Shown here in pieces: positions 7,753 through 18,379 of a DNA stretch of 32,498 nucleotides. A program made the position numbers and the translations under genes. Positions within the stretch are counted from its first letter, which is position 1. The number at the start of each line of letters is the position of its first letter. Under the pieces are notes generated by a model, which was not told where the DNA came from, searched no databases, and worked only from the letters and a program-made list of their open reading frames with translations. This DNA is from a bacterium CG2_30_37_16 (GTDB lineage: Bacteria > Patescibacteriota > CPR2), in the NCBI GenBank assembly GCA_001872945.1, contig MNYC01000019.1:1-32498 (forward strand), given 5' to 3'.

Positions 7753-8343
7753 TTAAAACATTGCCTTATGATCGGGTCTGTCCCATTCGTGAATTTCTTC
7801 AGCAGAGAACCAATGGGCAATTTCTTTTTCAGCTTCTTCTTTTGTTTCGGATGCATGAACTAAATTTTTGATTGATCTTTTTTCGACGTTGGCTGCTGCA
7901 GGTGAGTCAACGGAATAATCGCCTCTTATGGTACCAATTTCCGCTTTGTTGGGTAGAGTCGGACCCACAATTTTTCTGACCATATCTCTGGCGTGAATAC
8001 CTTCAATTACCATTGCCACCACCGGAGCTACCGTCATGTAATCTATAAGCCACTGTCTTACCTTTTTACCGGCCTCTAAGTTGTCCGTGGTTCCCATGGC
8101 TTTTTTTAAATCAATTCCCAGTTCATTAAAAACATTAAAACCTTTGTCGCCAAGCCGTTTTATCCAAACATCGTCCGTTGGATAATGAGCAGAAACATGC
8201 TCAACCGAAGGCTTTACCATTTTTAAAGCAACTACTTGAAGTCCCCGCTGTTCCATTCGTTTAATAATCTCCCCAATTAATCCTCTTTGAACTCCGTCCG
8301 GTTTTACCATTACAAAAGTTCTTTCAACTGCCGGCCTTGTCAT
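7753..8343 (-). CDS. ndk: Nucleoside-diphosphate kinase, long form with internal insertion
   Basis: ERTFVMVKPDGVQRGLIGEII and NLVHASETKEEAEKEIAHWF with RGDYSVDS; 196 aa, longer than typical NDK. Confidence 0.95.
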   Translation of the reverse strand: MTRPAVERTFVMVKPDGVQRGLIGEIIKRMEQRGLQVVALKMVKPSVEHVSAHYPTDDVWIKRLGDKGFNVFNELGIDLKKAMGTTDNLEAGKKVRQWLIDYMTVAPVVAMVIEGIHARDMVRKIVGPTLPNKAEIGTIRGDYSVDSPAAANVEKRSIKNLVHASETKEEAEKEIAHWFSAEEIHEWDRPDHKAMF

Positions 8344-8358
8344 ATGTGTCTCCTTTTT

Positions 8359-9618
8359 TTATATTTCCAGTATTTTATCAAACATTTTCGAATTTGGGTA
8401 GGGTCCAATAATCGCCAGGTTCAGTCTTTCCCTTAAAAATAGATCTTTCGCAACTTGCTTTACTTCTTCAAGGCTCACTTTATCAATTTCTTTTTTGATT
8501 TCGCTTATATCTAACGTGCCGCCGGTGTAATAAAGCTGGGTAGCCATACTTAAGGCTAAATTGCTGATATCTTCCATGCTAATTGACAGGATACCTTTGT
8601 AATATTCCTTTGCTCTTTTAAGCTCGTCCTCGGTGATATTTTCAGAAACATTGTCATATTCTTTTAAAATTAACTGCAGTGCTTCCTCTACTTTCTCTTT
8701 TCTGATGCCCGCCATAGTGGTCATCTGGCCGGCATCGCTTAAATTTTCGGATTGAGTTCTGACAGCATAGGCCAGTCCCCTTTTTTCCCGAAGTTCCATA
8801 AATAACCTAGAGCTCATATTTCCACCAAGAACAATACTTAAAAGCTTTAATGCATAACGTCTTTTGTCGGTAAAATGGATACCCGGAACGCCAATTTGCA
8901 AATGAGCCTGCTGAATGTCTCTCTCTTCAAAAATTAGCCTCGGTTGATCTTGGCGCGGCAGAGGTTCCGGCTTACTTATTTTTTTACCTTCTTTAAGCTG
9001 ACTTAAATATTTTTCGCCTAAACCGTTTTCACTTTTTAGATTACCGGCAATAATTAAATATGTATTTGGCGCACTGTAATAATCATTAAAATAATTAGTA
9101 AACGTCTTGCGGTTAAACGTTTTTACCGTTTTTTCTTCTCCGGCAATCGGCAGGCCCAAGGTTGCATTGGCATAAACTAAACCGTCATAAAGATCACCGA
9201 TATGCCACGACGGATTATCCTTATACATTTTTATTTCTTCAACAATTACCCCTTTTTCCTTTTCTATTTCCGTCTCGTCAAACTTAGAATTTAAAACCAA
9301 ATCCGATAAAAGGTCAATTGACTTTGGCAAATGCTCACTGGCAGATTTTATATAATAATAAGTATTTTCCCTGTCAGTTGCCGCATTCACATAAGCTCCC
9401 AAACCGTCCGCTTCACAAGAAATTGTAAAAGCATCCGGTCTTTTTTTGGTACCCTTAAACATCATGTGCTCCGTAAAATGGGCAATACCATTGTTTTTTA
9501 AATTTTCCATTCTTGATCCGGCTTTTACAAAATAGATGACGGAAACAGTTTCTGCACCTTCAACCGGAATTAAAACCAACTGAGAGTTATTTTTTTGCTT
9601 TGTCACCTGAATTTTCAT
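8359..9618 (-). CDS. M16 family zinc metallopeptidase
   Basis: GIAHFTEHMMFKGTKKR (HxxEH) with downstream conserved E and GGNMSSRLFMELREKRGLAYAV. Confidence 0.95.
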   Translation of the reverse strand: MKIQVTKQKNNSQLVLIPVEGAETVSVIYFVKAGSRMENLKNNGIAHFTEHMMFKGTKKRPDAFTISCEADGLGAYVNAATDRENTYYYIKSASEHLPKSIDLLSDLVLNSKFDETEIEKEKGVIVEEIKMYKDNPSWHIGDLYDGLVYANATLGLPIAGEEKTVKTFNRKTFTNYFNDYYSAPNTYLIIAGNLKSENGLGEKYLSQLKEGKKISKPEPLPRQDQPRLIFEERDIQQAHLQIGVPGIHFTDKRRYALKLLSIVLGGNMSSRLFMELREKRGLAYAVRTQSENLSDAGQMTTMAGIRKEKVEEALQLILKEYDNVSENITEDELKRAKEYYKGILSISMEDISNLALSMATQLYYTGGTLDISEIKKEIDKVSLEEVKQVAKDLFLRERLNLAIIGPYPNSKMFDKILEI

Positions 9619-10232
9619 TAATCCCCCTTCTTCTGTTTACGCTTTATTAAAATAAAAACAAGAGCGGCAAACAATAGTACAATTACCAGCAAATCGGCCT
9701 GATGAAAATAAATTCTTAATTTTTCCCAATTGTCTCCCATCTTAACACCAAGGAATGTGAGCATTATTGTCCACGGTATAATACCAACTACTGAATATAA
9801 AAGAAACTTGCCAAATGGCATTTCGGCAAGACCCGCAGGCAAGGAAATGAAGGTTCGAATGATGGGCAAAACTCGGCCAATTAACACAATCTTATTACCG
9901 TATTTCTCAAATGCTTTATCGGCATGATGAATATGGCTCTTTCTAATAAGTACATATTTTCCGTATTTTTCTAATAAGACCCTGCCTTCGGTGGATCCAA
10001 TCCAGTAAGTAATAATGGAACCTACGGTTTGGCCAACCACCCCCCAAAAAACAACCGGCCAAAATGAAAAATTACCCTGAAATACTTGAAAACCGGCAAA
10101 AGGCATAATCAATTCCGACGGTATTGGAATACAAGCACTTTCTAAGGCCATCAAAATCATTATCCCAAAATAACCCGCACTTAAAATAAGGTTAGAAACT
10201 ATCTGGGCAATGTAGTTTAAAATTATATCCAT
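9618..10232 (-). CDS. DedA family (SNARE-associated/VTT) membrane protein
   Basis: ESACIPIPSELIMPFAGF, GRVLPIIRTFISLPAGLAEMPFGKF. Confidence 0.95.
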   Translation of the reverse strand: MDIILNYIAQIVSNLILSAGYFGIMILMALESACIPIPSELIMPFAGFQVFQGNFSFWPVVFWGVVGQTVGSIITYWIGSTEGRVLLEKYGKYVLIRKSHIHHADKAFEKYGNKIVLIGRVLPIIRTFISLPAGLAEMPFGKFLLYSVVGIIPWTIMLTFLGVKMGDNWEKLRIYFHQADLLVIVLLFAALVFILIKRKQKKGD

Positions 10233-11030
10233 TTATACCAAAAAAATAATGATTAATAACGCTAAAAATAAACGGTAGTAAACAAAAATATTAAAATTAT
10301 GATTACTGATATACTTTAACATAAATTTGACGGCTATAAAGCCAAAAATTGCCGAACTTAAAATACCCGCTGCGTAAACTAATATTGCATTGCTTGTAAA
10401 ATCAACCCCTTTAAGCTCAAAGAGGCCGGCACCTAAAGTAACCGGAAGCGAAAGTAAAAAAGAAAATTTAGCGGCGCTTTCCCGGTCAAATTTTAAGAAA
10501 CGACCAAAACTAATAGTGGCACCGGACCGGGAAATACCGGGCATCAAAGCTAAAATTTGAGCGGCTCCAATAATTAAACTATCTTTTAAAGTAATTTTTT
10601 CGAGCGTTTTTTGTTTAATGGTAAAACGATCGGCTATAAATAATAAAGCGGAGCCAAGAAGAAGCGCACAAAGCACAACGGATGTACTGCGAAATACAGT
10701 TTCGGCCAAGTTTTGCAAAAAAACAGCCGCAATAACGGCAGGAATGGAACCCAGAACAATATACAAAGCCAGCTTTTCCTCATAATCACTGACCTTTCTT
10801 TTCTTAATTGATTTAAAGAAAGCTAAAACTAGCTTAATAATTTCTTTTCTAAAATAATAAAAAATGGCCGAAAACGTGCCTAAATGAATGACAGCGTCGA
10901 AACCAAGTCCCAAGTCTGTCCAATGAAAAAATTTGGGTGCTAAAACCAAATGCGCCGACGACGAAATTGGCAAAATTTCAGTTAAACCTTGGATTGCTCC
11001 TAATATTAAAGCTTCTAAAATTTGTATCAT
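10233..11030 (-). CDS. uppP: Undecaprenyl-diphosphatase
   Basis: ALILGAIQGLTEILPISSSAHLVL and ALMPGISRSGATI are BacA/UppP motifs. Confidence 0.96.
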   Translation of the reverse strand: MIQILEALILGAIQGLTEILPISSSAHLVLAPKFFHWTDLGLGFDAVIHLGTFSAIFYYFRKEIIKLVLAFFKSIKKRKVSDYEEKLALYIVLGSIPAVIAAVFLQNLAETVFRSTSVVLCALLLGSALLFIADRFTIKQKTLEKITLKDSLIIGAAQILALMPGISRSGATISFGRFLKFDRESAAKFSFLLSLPVTLGAGLFELKGVDFTSNAILVYAAGILSSAIFGFIAVKFMLKYISNHNFNIFVYYRLFLALLIIIFLV

Positions 11031-11036
11031 TACCGT

Positions 11037-13124
11037 CTATTTTACCTCAATTATGCGCACATTTGAAGTATGATAAACCGTTTTGCCAATTTGGGAAAGA
11101 ATGGGATTGTCTAAGGCACTATATTGACTTTGCTCTAGCGCACCAATAAAGATATAGTCCAATTTATACTGCGCAATAATTTTTTGGGCATCTTCTGCAC
11201 TCCTGGCATTATAAAGTTTTTGCATATCACCTTGAATTTCGAAAAGGCCGTCAGACGATCCATGCCAACCCCATTCGTGACCCACCCAACCCAATGGCGT
11301 CGAGAGACCCGTAAAAGTGGAAACGCGGGAATCATCCGTATAGCTTTCTCCCGGCTTTTCGGCAATAACTTTTGCCCCCTTTACATTGTTACTAAGCCAA
11401 TTTATGGCCGCAAAGTCCTCCGGATATTTCTCTTTTAAGTAAATTGATCCGTCCAAACCGTAATTGCGGCTAAAATTATCGGCCGAAACCTTTACGGAAT
11501 TGGGCATATAATAAATTGACGCCGCAAGAAGAGTCAGTGCAATTGGTAAATATACGTATTTTTCTTTGCCAAAATGCTCCGTAACCTTGTAGGAGATATA
11601 AACAATGGAAATGCTTAAATAAAGCCATAATTGGTAATAAAGCTTAAAAATTGTATTAGCCCGCTGATATTCGATGCCGTAAATATCCTTCAAATAAAAC
11701 ATTTCGCAAAAAACAATTATAAAAAAGGACATGGCCGTTAAAAGATAATTAAACCTATCCTCCGTTGTCGCCTTTCCGTCTTCATACATAAGAATAACTA
11801 GTAAAAAGCCGAGGATAAAAACAAGCGGCAATATTTGACCTATTTTATAGGTTAAAGTCCCCACCAGCACAACTGTCAGAATCGGTAAAATAAAGTCTTT
11901 TCTATCCCTTACTTTCTTTAGAAAACTGGCGATAAGATAAAAAGACAAAATAAACATTTGCATACCAAAAAGCAGCAAGAAATTCTTTAGTTCGGTCCGC
12001 GGAGCAGTCACAATTTGAAACCCCTTGGATCCCGGATCAAAAAATAAATAAAATGGGATTATTCCGATGGCGCTTACTAAAGTTACCAAAGAACCAAATT
12101 TTACAGTCTGTTTAAATCCTTTTAAACTGAGGCCATTTTTATATAAAAGAGCTAGTCCCAAAAACAACATGTAAATTAAAAAATCCCATGAGTTAGTAAC
12201 AAACATTATGCTGTACAAAATACCCATTGGGATCCACAAATATTTAACGTTTTCCTTGATGACAAGGTACAAAAATGTTAACGTCAGCAAGGCAAAAGGA
12301 AGATTTAGGTAGTGCGCATGAAGATCTCCCAATAAAAAACTGTACAATGGAAATTCATTGATTGTCCCCGGAATTATTCTTGTTGCCTCCGCCCACCAAA
12401 CCGATGCTTCTTTTTGAACAAAAATGCCGTAAAAATAACTTAAGTTCCCCATAAAAGCCGCAACTATAATTGAAACACCCGCCCAAAAATATTTTTTGGT
12501 TAAATTGTAAACAATGCTAAAAATTCCGACTGCATAAAAAACATAATTGGTTACTACCATCAAGTTAAAAGTGACGGCCGACTTTATAAAGGTTAGTTTT
12601 GTTAAAATGGCGGTAATTAAATGTCCGAAATAATAATAATTCATAGCGTGACCGGCCAGCCAAGGATCTTGGGGTGGAAAATAATCAGTCCGAAGAAGAG
12701 CATTGACGAAGGCAAAATCCATGAACTTTTCGATGTCTTTTATGCCCGAGTGATAAAAACGATACCAGACGAACAGAGCAAAAAGTGCCAAAAATATCAG
12801 CTCATAAATAAATGCTTTTTTTATAAAATCTTTAGGCAAGACAAATTTTTGCTTATATAAGATAAATCCTGAAATTGCCGATAGTATGATAACAGATACA
12901 ATAATAACCGGCAAATCAAATTTAAATAACTTAAAGTTTACCAGAAGCCAAGTTATGTAGCTTAGCAGTCCGACTCCGATAATACGATAAAACGGATACC
13001 CATAATCGGATAATTTCCCCAAGAAATAATAGCCAATAGGAAGAGCTAAAATCCCCAACAGAAATATAGTTATATACCAAAGGATAATATCGAACATAGA
13101 GAAATTATAACGGAAGAATACCAA
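11037..13124 (-). CDS. DUF2298 (Chlor_Arch_YYY) membrane protein
   Basis: PPQDPWLAGHAMNYYYFGHLITAILTKL and EFPLYSFLLGDLHAHYLNLPFALL. Confidence 0.85.
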   Translation of the reverse strand: MVFFRYNFSMFDIILWYITIFLLGILALPIGYYFLGKLSDYGYPFYRIIGVGLLSYITWLLVNFKLFKFDLPVIIVSVIILSAISGFILYKQKFVLPKDFIKKAFIYELIFLALFALFVWYRFYHSGIKDIEKFMDFAFVNALLRTDYFPPQDPWLAGHAMNYYYFGHLITAILTKLTFIKSAVTFNLMVVTNYVFYAVGIFSIVYNLTKKYFWAGVSIIVAAFMGNLSYFYGIFVQKEASVWWAEATRIIPGTINEFPLYSFLLGDLHAHYLNLPFALLTLTFLYLVIKENVKYLWIPMGILYSIMFVTNSWDFLIYMLFLGLALLYKNGLSLKGFKQTVKFGSLVTLVSAIGIIPFYLFFDPGSKGFQIVTAPRTELKNFLLLFGMQMFILSFYLIASFLKKVRDRKDFILPILTVVLVGTLTYKIGQILPLVFILGFLLVILMYEDGKATTEDRFNYLLTAMSFFIIVFCEMFYLKDIYGIEYQRANTIFKLYYQLWLYLSISIVYISYKVTEHFGKEKYVYLPIALTLLAASIYYMPNSVKVSADNFSRNYGLDGSIYLKEKYPEDFAAINWLSNNVKGAKVIAEKPGESYTDDSRVSTFTGLSTPLGWVGHEWGWHGSSDGLFEIQGDMQKLYNARSAEDAQKIIAQYKLDYIFIGALEQSQYSALDNPILSQIGKTVYHTSNVRIIEVK

Positions 13125-13386
13125 ATTTCAAATGACAAATGCCAAAAGTAATCATTATAATTGTTTCACTTTTGACACGATCGTTGCATTTATGAAACAT
13201 TTGGCATACACATATTATAATGTCAAAAGTCTCCGCCCAAGGCGGATCAGCCTTTGTCTGAAAAGCTCAAAATGATTCATCCTTCACAGTGCTACGAAGA
13301 ACGGATATATTATAAATCAAAAAAATATTTAATTATATATTTCAAATTTTGAATCATTGGTTGCTATCAAATATTCTTTAACTTAA

Positions 13387-13937
13387 CTAAAACTTATTCC
13401 AATACTCCACCGGCATAGAACCCTTTTGTTCATTTGCGGGTAATAACCAACCAGAGGTGCTCTGAATAAACATTTGATATGGTGTGCTGCTATCTTGGTC
13501 GCTACTTAAAACCAAGGTGTAACCAAGTCCGTTTTTTGGATCCTTGGGAAAACCGCCCATTAAATATCCGTCAGATAAGATTTGGCAGAACCCTTAATTA
13601 TTGCATCATGCTTATTTGTTATAGCGAGATTTGCGATAAATGTATCCTCGTTGAGCACCAGCCCATATTCACTGTCTTTAATCCCATTAGTGCATGATCC
13701 TGGATCATCGTCTAGACAAGAACATTTGGGTACATAACATTGTATTGTCCCACCATCAATTTTAAATAGTTTTAAAGCTTTTGTAATTGCATCAAAATCA
13801 GCAAATCTTTTCGCATTTCTAGCATCAGCCATTGAAGTCGTAATTCTTATAATAATTAAAGCGGCTAAAATTCCAATAATCGCAATAACCACAATTAGCT
13901 CAATTAACGTAAAACCTTTTTTGTTTTTTTGATTCAT
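13387..13937 (-). pseudogene. Type IV pilin-like/pseudopilin gene with apparent frameshift
   Basis: 13937-13560 encodes MNQKNKKGFTLIELIVVIAIIGILAAL...; the C-terminal pseudopilin part (ILSDGYLMGGFPKDPKNGLGYTLVLSSDQDSSTPYQMFIQSTSGWLLPANEQKGSMPVEYWNKF*) continues in another frame to a stop at 13387. Confidence 0.75.
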
Positions 13938-13984
13938 AAAGTAACAATTTTTTTGTATACATTAATCTTAATATTTTCAATATA

Positions 13985-14126
13985 AAGCCCTTTCTAGAAA
14001 ATTCTCAATTATCAATTTTTCAATTTTCATTGAATTTTCAGGTTCTAATTTTCAATTATTTATATTTTAAAAATTGAATCATTGTTGATTGATTGGGGAT
14101 TGGAAATTGAAATTTGAAAATTAGTT
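13985..14126. repeat. Word-iterated AT-rich pseudo-palindrome (CAATTTTCAATT / AATTGAAAATT type)
   Basis: ctcaattatcaatttttcaattttcattgaattttcag ... ggaaattgaaatttgaaaattag. Confidence 0.55.
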
Positions 14127-14215
14127 AAGGTAATTTGAGCCTAGACATTAAACCGATGAGATTGCCACGCCTTATGGGCTCGCAATGACGGCCATCCATT
14201 AACCTACTCACTCAT

Positions 14216-16006
14216 TTATTTTTTAAGCATCGTGAAAAAGGCTTCTTGGGGGATATCTACCCGGCCCATTTTTTTCATTCTTTTCTTACCGGCTTTTTGT
14301 TTTTCCAGTAGCTTTCTTTTCCGGCTATAGTCACCGCCATAAAGTTTAGCAGTTACATCTTTTCGGAGGGCCGGAATGGATTCTCTGGCTATAATTTTTG
14401 AGCCAATTGCCGCTTGAAGGCTAATCTCGAACATTTGTTTTGGAATAACTTTACGCAAGTTTTCTAACACCGGGCGCCCAATATAACCCGCCTTTTGTCT
14501 TGGGATTATAACTGATAGCGGATCCACAATGTCACCGGCAATCAAAATATCAAGCTTCACCAAATCCCCGGGTTTATTACCGATAAAATCATAATTATAT
14601 GAGGCGTATCCGGAAGTCACTCTCTTTAAATTGTCATAAAATTCGGTGATAATTTCGGCTAGAGGAATTTCATAAGTAATGACTACGGTTGTTTCTTCAA
14701 GATATTTCATATCCTTGTAAAGACCCCTTGAGTCCGTACAAAGCTCCATAACCGCTCCCAAATATGACGACGGTGTAATAATTTCTAAAGATACATAAGG
14801 CTCGGCAATTTCTGCGATTACCGCCGGATCCGGCAACTCTGACGGATTATTTATACTTAAAACCTCGCTATTATTTTGTAAAACTTCATAAGATACGCTG
14901 GGAGTGGTTACCAAAAGATCAAGATCATATTCCCTCTCCAACCGCTCTCTGATAATATCAAGATGAAGAAGACCCAAAAACCCGCAACGGTAACCGAGAC
15001 CAAGTGCCGGTGAATTTTCCGGCTCAAAAGTGAGAGAGGCATCATTTAGTTGAAGTTTCTCTAAGGCGTCCCGAAGTTCCGAAGGTTCTCCATCAACCAT
15101 AAAGATAGATGCAAAAACATAAGGCTTGATATATTTAAACCCCGGCAACGGCATTATTTCTTCATTGTTTATTGTTTCTTGCTTATTGTTTTTTGTTTTT
15201 ATTATTGTGTCACCAACTTTAGCATCCCGTACGGATTTTAACCCCGTCACAATGTAGCCAATCTCCCCCTCTCCCAAACTTTCGGTGGGTACATATTGGG
15301 GTCTAAAATAACCCACTTCCAAAGCCTCAATTTCTTTATTAGTCGCCATAAATTTAATTTTGTCGCCTTTTTTTATCTGACCATCCTTGACCCGAACATA
15401 GGCGATAACACCCTTATAGGAATTAAAGACTGAATCAAAAATAAGAGCCCGCATTCTCGTACTATTCTTAAATTCCGGAGCCGGAATTCTTTTGCAAATA
15501 GCCTCTAAAAGCTCCTCGACGCCCGCGCCGTCTTTTCCCGAAGCTAAAATTATATCCTCTTTTTTAACCCCAATAACATTTATCATTTCCTCGGTTACTT
15601 TTTCAATCTCCGCCGAAGGTAGATCGATTTTGTTTATCACCGGGATAATTACCAGATTTTGATCCTGTGCTAACCGAAGATTGGTTAAAGTTTGAGCCTG
15701 AATTCCTTGAGTGGCATCAACCAACAAAACCGCGCCTTCCACGGCGGCAAGAGAACGTGAAACCTCATAAGTAAAATCAACATGTCCCGGAGTATCGATT
15801 AAGTTCAGCTGATAATTATTATAGCTCATCCTCACCGGCTGCAATTTAATAGTAATACCTCTTTCGCGTTCTAAATCCATCTGATCTAAAAGCTGCTCCT
15901 TCATCTCTCTTTTGGACACAGTTCCGGTAAATTCCAAAAGACGATCGGCCAATGTCGATTTACCGTGGTCAATATGAGCTATGATACAAAAGTTACGGAT
16001 ATTCAT
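14216..16006 (-). CDS. lepA: Elongation factor 4 (LepA)
   Basis: NIRNFCIIAHIDHGKSTLADRLLE, DTPGHVDF, NKIDLP, LGYRCGFLGLLHLDI, KAGKKRMKKMGRVDIPQEAF. Confidence 0.98.
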   Translation of the reverse strand: MNIRNFCIIAHIDHGKSTLADRLLEFTGTVSKREMKEQLLDQMDLERERGITIKLQPVRMSYNNYQLNLIDTPGHVDFTYEVSRSLAAVEGAVLLVDATQGIQAQTLTNLRLAQDQNLVIIPVINKIDLPSAEIEKVTEEMINVIGVKKEDIILASGKDGAGVEELLEAICKRIPAPEFKNSTRMRALIFDSVFNSYKGVIAYVRVKDGQIKKGDKIKFMATNKEIEALEVGYFRPQYVPTESLGEGEIGYIVTGLKSVRDAKVGDTIIKTKNNKQETINNEEIMPLPGFKYIKPYVFASIFMVDGEPSELRDALEKLQLNDASLTFEPENSPALGLGYRCGFLGLLHLDIIRERLEREYDLDLLVTTPSVSYEVLQNNSEVLSINNPSELPDPAVIAEIAEPYVSLEIITPSSYLGAVMELCTDSRGLYKDMKYLEETTVVITYEIPLAEIITEFYDNLKRVTSGYASYNYDFIGNKPGDLVKLDILIAGDIVDPLSVIIPRQKAGYIGRPVLENLRKVIPKQMFEISLQAAIGSKIIARESIPALRKDVTAKLYGGDYSRKRKLLEKQKAGKKRMKKMGRVDIPQEAFFTMLKK

Positions 16007-16060
16007 CTTGGAATTATAACAAATTTAATGGTGTTTGAGAAGTGTTGATGAAGGAGTAAT

Positions 16061-16178
16061 AAATGCCAAATGTCCAATTACAAATTACAAATGAATGACA
16101 AATGATTAAATGTCAAAAATTAGGATTTTAGTCATTAGGGCTTGATTTGATATTTGGATTTTGTCATTTGACATTAAA
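16061..16178. repeat. Word-iterated pseudo-palindrome, same word family as 7590-7677
   Basis: aaatgccaaatgtccaattacaaattacaaatgaatgacaaatg ... tttgatatttggattttgtcatttgacatt, directly downstream of murJ. Confidence 0.65.
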
Positions 16179-16184
16179 TTTATC

Positions 16185-17831
16185 CTAACTCTTGGCCAAA
16201 ACTCTTTTAATTTTAGACAGAATGTCTCTGGATTCCCTAATATTCATAAGAAGAGTAAGGACAAAATAAATTATGATAGAAATGGCAATTGACAAAATTG
16301 TCTGCGGGAATAAGCCTTTGGCAATCTTCCCGCCCGAAGCCTGAACTAACGGGTCAAATAAATAAAGTAAATAATGAGCCGCTATTCCCATAATGCTTGC
16401 CGCAAAAATCACTTTAATAAAATCAACTACAATTTCTCTGCTATAGAGATTTCCAACTTTTTTGTGCAAATAATATAAAGATAAAAGTAAATTGACGTAT
16501 CCGGCCAAGACAAATGCCAAAGCAACCCCGCCAATACCAAGTTTTCCTTCATGGCCGGTAATTGGCATATAAACGTACGGCAAAGTGACGCTGCCGATGG
16601 CGTTAACAATCATGGAAATAATTGCAATTTTTAGCGGTGTTTTTGTATCCTGAAAAACATAAAAAGTCCTAGTTAAGAGCGGAAGTAAGCCTTGGGCAAC
16701 TAAACCTAAAGCAAATGCCCCCAGAACATAAGCGGTGGGTCCGGTACTTTGCCAAGTAAAATTACCAATCCCAAATATCAAACGGACAATTTGCGCCCGA
16801 AGCACAATAAGGCCAATTGATGCCGGCACCATAAAATATAAAATTCTTCTAAAACTTAGGGAAAACGCTGACCTAAAATCCTCATATCGTTTTTGGGCAA
16901 TCGACTCGGACAAAAATGGGAAAACAGCCGTGGCAATAGCTACGCCGAAAACAATAGTGGGCAGACCCTGAATGCTGTTTGCATAATTTAAAATGGCAAT
17001 TCCTCCGGCAAAATAAGAAGCCATTATGGTGTCAACAAGCAAATTAATTTGGGTGATTCCAATAGTAATGCTTCGCGGCACCATCAGTTTTACAATTTTT
17101 CTTATTCCGGCATCTTTAAAATCAAAAACTCTCTGAAATCTAAAACCGGTATCCCTAACGGCGGGTAATTGAATTAAAGCATGCAAGCTGGCCCCTATAA
17201 TAACACCAATCGCAAGTCCATAAACGGGAATGGCCATATGTTCTGCTAAAAAGACGGCTGACAAAATGATGGTGATATTGTAAATAAGCGGGGCCACGGA
17301 ATAGGCCACGAACTTTTTAAAGGAATTTAATATTCCGGAAAAAACCGCAGAGATGCACATAAATATCGGCGACAAAAGTAAAATTCGAGTGGTGTTTACG
17401 GTAATATCCATCATATTAACACCCGACACAATTTTTCCTTTAAATCCCGGCACCAAAAGCGGAACCAAAAAAGGAGCAAAAACAGCAATTAAGATGGCGG
17501 CGACAATTGACGTTATCAGCATTAAATTTAAAAAAGAATTCGCCAGTTTCCAGGCCGCCTCTCTTTTTTCTTCAACCAGCCTCTCAATAAAAATAGGAAT
17601 AAAAGCCGCGGACAAAGCGCCGTAAATTAGAATATTAAAAATAAGATCGGGCAACCTAAAGCTTGCCGTATAAATTTCGGCGAAATGATTAGTGCCAAAC
17701 ATGGCCGCAATAATTCTTTCACGGTATAAACCCAAAATGTTGGAAAGCAGAGACGTTAAACCTAAAATAATGGCCGCCGAACCGATCGTCAGTTTCTTTT
17801 TGGATATCTCATACAAGTATTTTTTCACCAA
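16185..17831 (-). CDS. murJ: Lipid II flippase MurJ/MviN
   Basis: SLLSNILGLYRERIIAAMFG, MVPRSITIGITQINLLVDTIMAS, ISAVFSGILNSFKKF. Confidence 0.95.
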   Translation of the reverse strand: MVKKYLYEISKKKLTIGSAAIILGLTSLLSNILGLYRERIIAAMFGTNHFAEIYTASFRLPDLIFNILIYGALSAAFIPIFIERLVEEKREAAWKLANSFLNLMLITSIVAAILIAVFAPFLVPLLVPGFKGKIVSGVNMMDITVNTTRILLLSPIFMCISAVFSGILNSFKKFVAYSVAPLIYNITIILSAVFLAEHMAIPVYGLAIGVIIGASLHALIQLPAVRDTGFRFQRVFDFKDAGIRKIVKLMVPRSITIGITQINLLVDTIMASYFAGGIAILNYANSIQGLPTIVFGVAIATAVFPFLSESIAQKRYEDFRSAFSLSFRRILYFMVPASIGLIVLRAQIVRLIFGIGNFTWQSTGPTAYVLGAFALGLVAQGLLPLLTRTFYVFQDTKTPLKIAIISMIVNAIGSVTLPYVYMPITGHEGKLGIGGVALAFVLAGYVNLLLSLYYLHKKVGNLYSREIVVDFIKVIFAASIMGIAAHYLLYLFDPLVQASGGKIAKGLFPQTILSIAISIIIYFVLTLLMNIRESRDILSKIKRVLAKS

Positions 17832-17881
17832 CCCATTTTAACATTTTTTGCAGTTGGTTTGAAGTAGGAAAAATAATTTTG

Positions 17882-17890
17882 TGTTATAAT
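17882..17890 (+). promoter_or_regulatory. Extended -10 promoter (TGT-TATAAT)
   Basis: TGTTATAAT about 36 nt upstream of the TTG start at 17927; no well-spaced -35. Confidence 0.5.
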
Positions 17891-17926
17891 GGCGAAAGCA
17901 CATTACCAACCAAAGGAGTGATTAAG

Positions 17927-18361
17927 TTGTTTGGAAAATTATTGGAAGCCAAAGTAATTTATATAAAGAAACGTCACCTTCATCAAATGCATGACCTGTT
18001 TGGTTCCAACAAATATGGATATTCTACCTTAGGCTCAGATTGTATATGGATAAAGGATCAAAACATCATAAATAATCTAAGTAGCGTTTTTAAAGAAAAG
18101 GAACTCTTTGAAGACATTGGTCCAATCGAAGAAGAAGGTGGAAATTTCGGACATGTCTATACTTGCTATAACATCAACGTAATTTCTGAAGACATGAAAA
18201 ATATTATTTTTATCATGCATGTCAGAGAAAATTATGCCAATGTTCTAAGCGGAGAAAATTGGAACAACATTCGCGGATACAAATATACCGGCGATATAAA
18301 ACTTCAAGATCAAATTGAAGCAATATGCAAAAACCTGCCAAAAGACTATAAAATTTACTAA
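17927..18361 (+). CDS. Orphan hypothetical protein, probable TTG start
   Basis: AAGGAG at 17913-17918, 8 nt before TTG 17927 (listed start 17879 lies upstream of the promoter); terminator 3'. Confidence 0.65.
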   Translation: MFGKLLEAKVIYIKKRHLHQMHDLFGSNKYGYSTLGSDCIWIKDQNIINNLSSVFKEKELFEDIGPIEEEGGNFGHVYTCYNINVISEDMKNIIFIMHVRENYANVLSGENWNNIRGYKYTGDIKLQDQIEAICKNLPKDYKIY

Positions 18362-18379
18362 GGGAGAATATAAAAACAT

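Noticed and set aside
13169-13221. Promoter from ttgacacgatcgttgcatttatg... or ttggca...tataat
   Set aside because: TTGACA lacks a good -10 at 17 nt, and TATAAT lacks a -35 at acceptable spacing.
13345-14090. Flanking direct repeat (attttgaatcattgg / aaattgaatcattgttg) around the pseudopilin as an insertion scar
   Set aside because: Short, imperfect and AT-rich; indistinguishable from chance in this composition.
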